From positions 28,560,501 through 28,624,500 of the forward strand of contig NC_079886.1 in NCBI RefSeq assembly GCF_029227915.1: a stretch of DNA of 64,000 nucleotides, in the 5' to 3' direction. The translations under genes and the position numbers were made by a program. The first letter of the stretch is position 1. Every line of letters starts with the position of its first letter. The stretch comes from Hydractinia symbiolongicarpus (taxonomy: Eukaryota > Cnidaria > Hydrozoa > Anthoathecata > Hydractiniidae). Under the pieces are notes generated by a model that saw only the letters and a list, made by a program, of their open reading frames with translations, was not told where the DNA came from and did not search any database. Below, in pieces: positions 51,316 to 61,800 of this stretch.

Positions 51316-52574
51316 ATACATTCGACTATGCGGGTTAAGCCCGGGATTTACGGGAACTCCCGGGTTTTCGTTTGCCGGCGATTAAACTCTTTTTATTCAG
51401 CGTCTCATCAAAAATGAAATCATTTTTGAAAACTACAAGTCTCATGTGTTTTAGTGGTGAAAAAATAATTTAAAAAATCGTTCGGAAAATGAGTTTACTC
51501 CCTGGGTACTTTCTTTGTATACATTCGACTATACGGCCGAGTCCGGGATATACGGGAAAGCGCGGGTTTTCGTTTGCCGGCGATTAAACTCCTTTTATTC
51601 AGCGTCTCATCAAAAATGAAATCATTTTTAAAAACTACAAGTCTTATGCGTCCTAGTGGTAAAAAAATAATTAAAAAAAACGTTCGGGAAATGAGTTTAC
51701 TCCCTGGGTACTTTCTTTGTATACATTCGACTATACGGGCCAAGCCCGGGATTTACGGGAAATCGCGGGTTTTCGTTTGCCGGCGATTAAACTTCTTTTA
51801 TTCAGCGTCTCATTAAAAATGAAATCATTTTTGAAAACTACAAGTCTCATGCGTTTTAGTGGTGAAAAAATAATTTAAAGAATCCTTCAGGAAATGAGTT
51901 TACTCCCTGGGTACTTTCTTTGTATACATTCGACTATACGGGCCAAGCCCGGGACTTACGGGAAATGACGGGTTTTTGTTTGCCGGCGATTAAACTTCTT
52001 TTATTCAGCGTCTCATCAAAAACGAAATTATTTTTAAAAACTACAAGTCTCATGCGTTTTAGTGGTGAAAAATAATTTAAGGAATCGTTCGGGAAATGAG
52101 TTTACTCCCTGCGTACTTTCTTTGTATACTTTTCACTATACGGGCCGAGTCTGGGATTTACGGGAAATCGCGGGTTTTCGTTTGCCGGAGATTAAACTCC
52201 TTTTATTCAGCGTCTCATCAAGAATGAAATCGTTTTTGAAAACTACAAGTCTTATGCGTTTTAGTGGTATAAAATTAATTTAAAAAATCGTTCGGGAAAT
52301 GAGTTTATTCCCAGTTTACTTTCTTTCTATACATTCGACTATACGGGTCAAGCCCGGGATTTACGGGAACTCCCGGGTTTTCGTTTGCCGGCGATTAAAC
52401 TCCTTTTATTCAGCGTCTCATCAAAAAACAATCAGTTTTGAAAACTACAAGTCTCATGCGTTTTAGTGGTGAAAAAATAATTTAAAGAATCGTTCGGGAA
52501 ATGAGTTTACTCCCTGGGTACTTTCTTTGTATACTTTTGACTATACGGGCCGAGTCCGGGATTTACGGGAAATC
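51316..52574 (+). repeat. Inverted duplication, left arm
   Basis: Reads as the reverse complement of 52,576-53,844. Shared private variants are gcgggttaag (51,330 versus 53,821-53,830), tatacggccgag, cgtcctagtgg, gaatccttc, gggacttacggg, cttttcactatac, ggtataaaattaa and gagtttattcccag. Similarity ends where tcccagtttac faces the reverse complement of gtacgcaggga. Confidence 0.9.
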
Positions 52575-52610
52575 TCGCTTTCCCGTATATTCCGGACTCG
52601 GCCCGTATAG
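52541..52610. other. Orientation-switch hairpin (junction at 52,575)
   Basis: Left arm 52,541-52,572 and right arm 52,579-52,610 pair over 32 bp with two mismatches around a 6-base loop (tctcgc). The left array follows its consensus through aaatc at 52,574, and the right array fits the inverted cgctttccc form from 52,576. Base 52,575 (T) is therefore the only unassigned base. Confidence 0.93.
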
Positions 52611-53844
52611 TCGAATGTATATGTTCTATGTATAGAAAGTACCCAGGGAGTAAACTAATTTTCCGAACGATTTTTTAAATTATTTTTTCACCACTAAAAC
52701 GCATGAGACTTGTAGTTTTCAAAAATGATTTCATTTTTGATGAGACGCTGAATAAAAGGAGTTTAATCGCCGGCAAACGAAAACCCGGGAGTTCCCGTAA
52801 ATCCCGGGCTTGACCCGTATAGTCAAATGTATAGAAAGAAAGTAAACTGGGAATAAACTCATTTCCCGAACGATTTTTTAAATTAATTTTATACCACTAA
52901 AACGCATAAGACTTGTAGTTTTCAAAAACGATTTCATTCTTGATGAGACGCTGAATAAAAGGAGTTTAATCTCCGGCAAACGAAAACCCGCGATTTCCTG
53001 TAAATCCCAGACTCGGCCCGTATAGTGAAAAGTATACAAAGAAAGTACGCAGGGAGTAAACTCATTTCCCGAACGATTCCTTAAATTATTTTTCACCACT
53101 AAAACGCATGAGACTTGTAGTTTTTAAAAATAATTTCGTTTTTGATGAGACGCTGAATAAAAGAAGTTTAATCGCCGGCAAACAAAAACCCGCCATTTCC
53201 CGTAAGTCCCGGGCTTGGCCCGTATAGTCGAATGTATACAAAGAAAGTACCCAGGGAGTAAACTCATTTCCCGAAGGATTCTTTAAATTATTTTTTCACC
53301 ACTAAAACGCATGAGACTTGTAGTTTTCAAAAATGATTTCATTTTTGATGAGACGCTGAATAAAAGAAGTTTAATCGCCGGCAAACGAAAACCCGCGATT
53401 TCCCGTAAATCCCGGGCTTGGCCCGTATAGTCGAATGTATACAAAGAAAGTACCCAGGGAGTAAACTCATTTCCCGAACGATTTTTTAAATTATTTTTTA
53501 CCACTAGGACGCATGAGACTTGTAGTTTTTAAAAATGATTTCATTTTTGATGAGACGCTGACTAAAAGGAGTTTAATCGCCGGCAAAGGAAAACCCGCGC
53601 TTTCCCGTATATCCCGGACTCGGCCGTATAGTCGAATGTATACAAAGAAAGTACCCAGGGAGTAAACTCATTTTCCGAACGATTTTTTAAATTATTTTTT
53701 CACCACTAAAACACATGAGACTTGTAGTTTTCAAAAATGATTTCATTTTTGATGAGACGCTGAATAAAAAGAGTTTAATCGCCGGCAAACGAAAACCCGG
53801 GAGTTCCCGTAAATCCCGGGCTTAACCCGCATAGTCGAATGTAT
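52576..53844 (-). repeat. Inverted duplication, right arm
   Basis: Mirror copy of 51,316-52,574, carrying the same rare variants in reverse order with scattered differences, for example ccggcaaagg and gctgactaaaagg. The monomer nearest the centre is of another subtype than its mirror on the left. Confidence 0.9.
52621..52633. other. Non-satellite filler beside the junction
   Basis: Other inverted monomers read gaatgtatagaaagaaagt; here atgttctatgtat intervenes before agaaagt, a net gain of about 9 bp. This is the only sequence in the window with no counterpart in other monomers. It also explains most of the 10-bp offset between the hairpin centre and the mirror centre of the outer arms. Confidence 0.85.
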
Positions 53845-55194
53845 ACAAAGAAAGTACGCAGGGAGTAAACTCATTTCCCGAACGATTCTTTAAATTATTT
53901 TTCACCACTAAAACGCATGAGACTTGTAGTTTTCAAAAATAATTTCATTTTTGATGAGACGCTGAATAAAAGAAGTTTAATCGCCGGCAAACGAAAACCC
54001 GCGATTTCCCGTAAATCCCGGGCTTGGCCCGTATAGTCGAATGTATACAAAGAAAGTACCCAGGGAGTAAACTCATTTCCCGAACGATTTTTTAAATTAT
54101 TTTTTTACCACTAAGACGCATGAGACTTGTAGTTTTCAAATATGATTTCATTTTTGATGAGACGCTGAATAAAAGGAGTTTAATCGCCGGCAAACGAAAA
54201 CCCGCGATTTCCCGTAAATCCCGGACTCGGCCCGTACAGTCAAAAGTATACAAAGAAAGTACCCAGGGAGTAAACTCATTTCCCGAACGATTCTTTAAAT
54301 CATTTTTCCACCACTAAAACGCATAAGACTTGTAGTTTTGAAAACTGATTTCATTTTTGATGAGACGATGAATAAAAGGAGTTTAATCTCCGGCAAACGA
54401 AAACCCGCGATTTACCCTAAATCCCGGAACCGGCCGGTATAGTCGAATGTATACAAAGAAATTACGCAGGGAAGAAACTCATTTCCCGAACGATTCTTTA
54501 AATTATATTTTCACCACTAAAACGCATGAGTCTTGTAGTTTTCAAAAATGATTTCATTTTTGATGAGACGCTGAATAAAAGAAGTTTAATCGCCGGCAAA
54601 CGAAAACCCGCGATTTCCCGTAAATCCCGGGCTTGGCCCGTATATTCGAATGTATACAAAGAAAGTACCCAGGGAGTAAACTCATTTCCCGAACGATTTT
54701 TTAAATTATTTTTTTACCACTAAGACGCATGAGACTTGTAGTTTTCAAAAATGATTTCATTTTTGATGAGACGCTGAATAAAAGGAGTTTAATCTCCGGC
54801 AAACGAAAACCCGCGATTTCCCGTAAATCCCAGACTCGGCCCGTATAGTCAAAAGTATACAAAGAAAGTACGCAGGGAGTAAACTCATTTCCCGAACGAT
54901 TCTTTAAATTATTTTTCACCACTAAAACGCATGAGACTTGTAGTTTTCAAAACTGATTTCATTTTTGATGAGACGCTGAATAAAAAGAGTTTAATCGCCG
55001 GCAAACAAAAACCCGGTAGTTCCCGTAAATCCCGGGCTTGACCCGTATAGTCGAGTGTATAGAGAGAAAGTACCCAGGGAGTAAACTCATTTCCCGAACG
55101 ATTTTTTAAATTATTTTTTTACCACTAAGACGCATGAAACTTGTAGTTTTTAAAAATGATTTCATTTTTGATGAGACGCTGAGTAAAAAGAGTT
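53845..55194 (-). repeat. Mixed inverted satellite between palindrome and 9-mer block
   Basis: Only monomers are present, including the inverted form of the ggtggaaaaatgattt monomer (near 54,295) and an accggccgg monomer (54,430). Both match types common at 44.6-47.8 kb in the forward array. No tandem higher-order unit was recognised. Confidence 0.8.
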
Positions 55195-58100
55195 TAATCG
55201 CCGGCAAACGAAAACCCGCGATTTCCCGTAAATCCCGGACTCGGCCCGTATAGTCAAAAGTATACAAAGAAGGTACCCAGGGAGTAAACTCATTTCCTGA
55301 ACGATTTTTTAAATTATTTTTTTACCACTAAGACGCACGAGACTTGTAGTTTTCAAAAATGATTTCATTTTTGATGAGACGCTGAATAAAAGGAGTTTAA
55401 TCGCCGGCAAACGAAAACCCGCGCTTTCCCGTATATCCCGGACTCGGCCCGTATAGTCGAATGTATACAAAGGAAGTACCCAGGGAGTAAACTCATTTTC
55501 CGAACGATTTTTTAAATTATTTTTTCACCACTAAAACGCATGAGACTTGTAGTTTTCAAAAATGATTTCATTTTTGATGAGACGCTGAATAAAAAGAGTT
55601 TAATCGCCGGCAAACGAAAACCCGGGAGTTCCCGTAAATCCCGGGCTTGACCCGTATAGTCGAATGTATAGAAAGAAAGTACCCAGGGAGTAAACTCATT
55701 TCCCGAACGATTTTTTAAATTATTTTCTTACCACTAAGACGCATGAGACTTGTAGTTTTCAAAAATGATTTCATTTTTGATGAGACGCTGAATAAAAGGA
55801 GTTTAATCGCCGGCAAACGAAAACCTGCGATTTCCCGTAAATCCCGGACTCGGCCCGTATAGTCAAAAGTATACAAAGAAAGTACCCAGGGAGTAAACTC
55901 ATTTCCCGAACGATTTTTTAAATTATTTTTTTACCACTAAGACGCATAAGACTTGTAGTTTTCAAAAATGATTTCATTTTTGATGAGACGCTGAATAAAA
56001 GGAGTTTAATCTCCGGCAAACGAAAACCCGCGATTTCCCGTAAATCCCAGACTCGGACCGTATAGTCAAAAGTATACAAAGGAAGTACGCAGGGAGTAAA
56101 CTCATTTCCCGAACGATTCTTTAAATTATTTTTCACCACTAAAACGCATGAGACTTGTAGTTTTCAAAACTGATTTCATTTTTGATGAGACGCTGAATAA
56201 AAAGAGTTTAATCGCCGGCAAACGAAAACCCGGGAGTTCCCGTAAATCCCGGGCTTGACCCGTATAGTCGAATGTATATAAAGAAAGTACCCAGGGAGTA
56301 AACTCATTTCCCGAACGATTTTTTAAATTATTTTTTTACCACTAAGACGCATGAGACTTGTAGTTTTCAAAAATGATTTCATTTTTGATGAGACGCTGAA
56401 TAAAAAGAGTTTAATCGCCGGCAAACGAAAACCCGGGAGTTCCCGTAAATCCCGGGATTGACCCGTATAGTCGAATGTATAGAAAGAAAGTACCCAGGGA
56501 GTAAACTCATTTCCCGAACGATTTTTTAAATTATTTTTTTACCACTAAGACGCATGAGACTTGTAGTTTTCAAAAATGATTTCATTTTTGATGAGACGCT
56601 GAATAAAAGGAGTTTAATCGCCGGCAAACGAAAACCCGCGCTTTCCCGTATATCCCGGACTCGGCCCGTATAGTCGAATGTATACAAAGAAAGTACCCAG
56701 GGAGTAAACTCATTTCCCGAACGATTTTTTAAATTATTTTTTTACCACTAAGACGCATAAGACTTGTAGTTTTCAAAAATGATTTCATTTTTGATGAGAC
56801 GCTGAATAAAAGGAGTTTAATCTCCGGCAAACGAAAACCCGCGATTTCCCGTAAATCCCAGACTCGGACCGTATAGTCAAAAGTATACAAAGGAAGTACG
56901 CAGGGAGTAAACTCATTTCCCGAACGATTTTTTAAATTATTTTTTTACCACTAAGACGCATGAGACTTGTAATTTTCAAAAATGATTTCATTTTTGATGG
57001 AACGCTGAATAAAAGGAGTTTAATCGCCGGCAAACGAAAACCCGCGATTTCCCGTAAATCCCGGACTCGGCCCGTATAGTCAAAAGTATACAAAGAAAGT
57101 ACCCAGGGAGTAAACTCATTTCCCGAACGATTCTTTAAATTATTTTTTTACCACTAAGACGCACGAGACTTGTAGTTTTCAAAAATGATTTCATTTTTGA
57201 TGAGACGCTGAATAAAAGGAGTTTAATCGCCGGCAAACGAAAACCCGCGCTTTCCCGTATATCCCGGACTCGGCCCGTATAGTCGAATGTATACAAAGAA
57301 AGTACCCAGGGAGTAAACTCATTTTCCGAACGATTTTTTAAATTATTTTTTCACCACTAAAACGCATGAGACTTGTAGTTTTCAAAAATGATTTCATTTT
57401 TGATGAGACGCTGAATAAAAAGAGTTTAATCGCCGGCAAACGAAAACCCGGGAGTTCCCGTAAATCCCGGGCTTGACCCGTATAGTCGAATGTATAGAAA
57501 GAAAGTACCCAGGGAGTAAACTCATTTCCCGAACGATTTTTTAAATTATTTTCTTACCACTAAGACGCATGAGACTTGTAGTTTTCAAAAATGATTTCAT
57601 TTTTGATGAGACGCTGAATAAAAGGAGTTTAATCGCCGGCAAACGAAAACCTGCGATTTCCCGTAAATCCCGGACTCGGCCCGTATAGTCAAAAGTATAC
57701 AAAGAAAGTACCCAGGGAGTAAACTCATTTCCCGAACGATTTTTTAAATTATTTTTTTACCACTAAGACGCATAAGACTTGTAGTTTTCAAAAATGATTT
57801 CATTTTTGATGAGACGCTGAATAAAAGGAGTTTAATCTCCGACAAACGAAAACCCGCGATTTCCCGTAAATCCCAGACTCGGACCGTATAGTCAAAAGTA
57901 TACAAAGGAAGTACGCAGGGAGTAAACTCATTTCCCGAACGATTCTTTAAATTATTTTTCACCACTAAAACGCATGAGACTTGTAGTTTTCAAAACTGAT
58001 TTCATTTTTAATGAGACGCTGAATAAAAAGAGTTTAATCGCCGGCAAACGAAAACCCGGGAGTTCCCGTAAATCCCGGGCTTGACCCGTATAGTCGAATG

Positions 58101-58846
58101 TATAGAAAGAAAGTACCCAGGGAGTAAACTCATTTCCCGAACGATTTTTTAAATTATTTTTTTACCACTAAGACGCATGACACTTGTAGTTTTCAAAAAT
58201 GATTTCATTTTTGATGAGACGCTGAATAAAAAGAGTTTAATCGCCGGCAAACGAAAACCCGGGAGTTCCCGTAAATCCCGGGCTTGACCCGTATAGTCGA
58301 ATGTATAGAAAGAAAGTACCCAGGGAGTAAACTCATTTCCCGAACGATTTTTTAAATTATTTTTTTACCACTAAGACGCATGAGACTTGTAGTTTTCAAA
58401 AATGATTTCATTTTTGATGAGACGCTGAATAAAAGGAGTTTAATCGCCGGCAAACGAAAACCCGCGCTTTCCCGTATATCCCGGACTCGGCCCGTATAGT
58501 CGAATGTATACAAAGAAAGTACCCAGGGAGTAAACTCATTTTCCGAACGATTTTTTAAATTATTTTTTCACCACTAAAACGCATGAGACTTGTAGTTTTC
58601 AAAAATGATTTCATTTTTGATGAGACGCTGAATAAAAAGAGTTTAATCGCCGGCAAACGAAAACCCGGGAATTCCCGTAAATCCCGGGCTTGACCCGTAT
58701 AGTCGAATGTATAGAAAGAAAGTACCCAGGGAGTAAACTCATTTCCCGAACGATGTTTTAAATTATTTTTTTACCACTAAGACGCATGAGACTTGTAGTT
58801 TTCAAAAATGATTTCATTTTTGATGGAACGCTGAATAAAAGGAGTT
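55195..58846 (-). repeat. Higher-order repeat, 9 monomers (1,826 bp) x2
   Basis: Copies at 55,195-57,020 and 57,021-58,846. aaacctgcga falls at 55,821 and 57,647, and the attttcttaccac and gactcggaccg variants recur at the same offset. A four-monomer internal repeat (about 55,945 versus 56,756) is nested in the unit. Confidence 0.9.
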
Positions 58847-61800
58847 TAATCGCCGGCAAACGAAAACCCGCGATTTCCCGTAAATCCCGGACTCGGCCCG
58901 TATAGTCAAAAGTATACAAAGAAAGTACCCAGGGAGTAAACTCATTTCCCGAACGATTTTTTAAATTATTTTTTTACCACTAAGACGCATGAGACTTGTA
59001 GTTTTCAAAAATGATTTCATTTTTGATGAGACGCTGAATAAAAGGAGTTTAATCGCCGGCAAACGAAAACCCGCGATTTCCCGTAAATCCCGGACTCGGC
59101 CCGTATAGTCAAAAGTATACAAAGAAAGTACCCAGGGAGTAAACTCATTTCCCGAACGATTCTTTAAATTATTTTTTCACCACTAAAACGCATGAGACTT
59201 ATAATTTTCAAATCTGATTTCATTTTTGATGAGACGCTGAATAAAAGGAGTTTAATCGGCGGCAAACGAAAACCCGCGCTTTCCCGTATATCCCGGACTC
59301 GGCCCGTATAGTCGAATGTATACAAAGAAAGTACCCAGGGAGTAAACTCATTTTCCGAACGATTTTTTAAATTATTTTTTCACTACTAAAACGCATGAGA
59401 CTTGTAGTTTTCAAAAATGATTTCATTTTTGATGAGACGCTGAATAAAAAGAGTTTAATCGCAGGCAAACGAAAACCCGGGAGTTCCGGTAAATCCCGGG
59501 CTTGACCCGTATAGTCAAATGTATAGAAAGAAAGTAAACTGGGAGTAAACTCATTTCCCGAACGATTTTTTAAATTAATTTTTTACCACTAAAACGCATA
59601 AGACTTGTAAATTTCAAAAACGATTTCATTCTTGATGAGACGCTGAATAAAAGGAGTTTAATCTCCGGCAAACGAAAACCCGCGATTTCCCGTAAATCCC
59701 AGACTCGGCCCGTATAGTCAAAAGTATACAAAGAAAGTACGCAGGGAGTAAACTTATTTTCCGAACGATTCTTTAAATTATTTTTCACCACTAAAACCCA
59801 TGAGACTTGTAGTTTTCAAAACTGATTTCATTTTTGATGAGACGCTGATTAAAAGGAGTTTAATCGCCGGCAAACGAAAACCCGCGCTTTCCCGTATATC
59901 CCGGACTCGGCCCGTATAGTCGAATGTATACAAAGAAAGTACCCAGGGAGTAAACTCATTTTCCGAACTATTTTTTAAATTATTTTTTCACCACTAAAAC
60001 GCATGAGACTTGTAGTTTTCAAAAATGATTTCATTTGTGATGAGACGCTGAATAAAAGGAGTTTAATCGCCGTCAAACGAAAACCCGGGAGTTCCCGTAA
60101 ATCCCGGGCTTGACCCGCATAGTCGAATGTATAGAAAGAAAGTAAACTGGGAGTAAACTCATTTCCCGAGCGATTTTTTAAATTATTTTTTTACCACTAA
60201 AACGCATGAGACTTGTAGTTTTCAAAAATGATTTCATTTTTGATGAGACGCTGAATAAAAGGAGTTTAATCGCCGGCAAACGAAAACCCGCGATTTCCCG
60301 TAAATCCCGGACTCGGCCCGTATAGTCAAAAGTATACAAAGAAAGTACCCAGGGATTAAACTCATTTCCCGAACGATTCTTTAAATTATTTTTTCATCAC
60401 TAAAATGCATGAGACTTGTAGTTTTCAAAACTGATTTCATTTTTGATGAGACGCTGAATAAAAGAAGTTTAATCGCCGGCAAACGAAAACCCGCGCTTTC
60501 CCGTATATCCCGTACTCGGCCCGTATAGTCGAATGTATAGAAAGAAAGTAAACTGGGAGTAAACTCATTTCCCGAACGATTTTTTAAATTAATTTTTTAC
60601 CACTAAAACGCATAAGACTTGTAGTTTTCAAAAACGATTTCATTTTTGATGAGACGCTGAATAAAAGGAGTTTAATCGCCGGCAAACGAAAACCCGCGAT
60701 TTCCCGTAAATCCCGGACTCGGCCCGTATAGTCAAAAGTATACAAAGAAAGTACCCAGGGAGTAAACTCATTTCCCGAACGATTCTTTAAATCATTTTTC
60801 CACCACTAAAACGCATAAGACTTGTAGTTTTGAAAACTGATTTCCTTTTTGATGAGACGATGAATAAAAAGAGTTTAATCTCCGGCAAACGAAAACCTGC
60901 GATTTACCCTAAATCCCGGAACCGGCCGGTATAGTCGAATGTATACAAAGAAAGTACGCAGGGAATAAACTCATTTCCCGAACGATTCTTTAAATTATAT
61001 TTTCACCACTAAAACGCATGAGTCTTGTAGTTTTCAAAAATGATTTCATTTTTGATGAGACGCTGAATAAAAGAAGTTTAATCGCCGGCAAACGAAAACC
61101 CGCGATTTCCCGTAAATCCCGGGCTTGGCCCGTATAGTCGAATGTATACAAAAAAAGTACCCAGGGAGTAAACTCATTTCCCGAACGATTTTTTAAATTA
61201 TTTTTTTACCACTAAGACGCATGAGACTTGTAGTTTTTAAAAATGATTTCATTTTTGATGAGACGCTGAATAAAAGGAGTTTAATAGCCGGCAAAGGAAA
61301 ACCCGCGATTTCCCGTAAATCCCGGACTCGGCCCGTATAGTCAAAAGTATACAAAGAAAGTACCCAGGGAGTAAACTCATTTCCCGAACGATTCTTTAAA
61401 TTATTTTTTCACCACTAAAACGCATGAGACTTATAGCTTTCAAAACTGATTTCATTTTTGATGAGACGCTGAATAAAAGGAGTTTAATCGCCGGCAAACG
61501 AAAATCCGCGCTTTCCCGTATATCCCGGACTCGGCCCGTATAGTCGAATGTATACAAAGAAAGTACCCAGGGAGTAAACTCATTTTCCGAACGATTTTTT
61601 AAATTATTTTTTCACCACTAAAACGCATGAGACTTGTAGTTTTCAAAAATGATTTCATTTTTGATGAGACGCTGAATAAAAGGAGTTTAATCGCCGGCAA
61701 ACGAAAACCCGGGAGTTCCCGTAAATCCCGGGCTTGACCCGTATAGTCGAATGTATAGAAAGAAAGTACCCAGGGAGTAAACTCATTTCCCGAACGATTT

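Larger units (their letters stand above)
1..52574 (+). repeat. Satellite array, 203-bp monomer, forward orientation
   Basis: About 259 head-to-tail monomers without interruption. The landmark TTTTCG recurs at 15, 218, 421, 624 and 827, exactly 203 bp apart, and the spacing holds throughout apart from small indels (monomers of 202, 195 or 174 bp). Each monomer has a GC-rich part (from the GGG runs through TTGCCGGCG), a middle with a short dyad, and an A-rich part (gaaaaaataatttaaaa). No unique DNA, gene or transposon interrupts it. Subtypes differ at a limited set of positions and are arranged in higher-order blocks listed separately. No family name is recognised. A centromeric, pericentromeric or other heterochromatic location in a eukaryote is inferred from structure alone. 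Confidence 0.98.

Noticed and set aside
52541-52610. Rho-independent terminator or transposon inverted terminal repeats
   Set aside because: The hairpin arms are ordinary monomer sequence made complementary by the orientation switch. No U-tract, target-site duplication or transposase is present.
52625-52660. A possible unique gene or insertion at the inversion
   Set aside because: The extra material is only about 9-13 bp and the satellite resumes at once.
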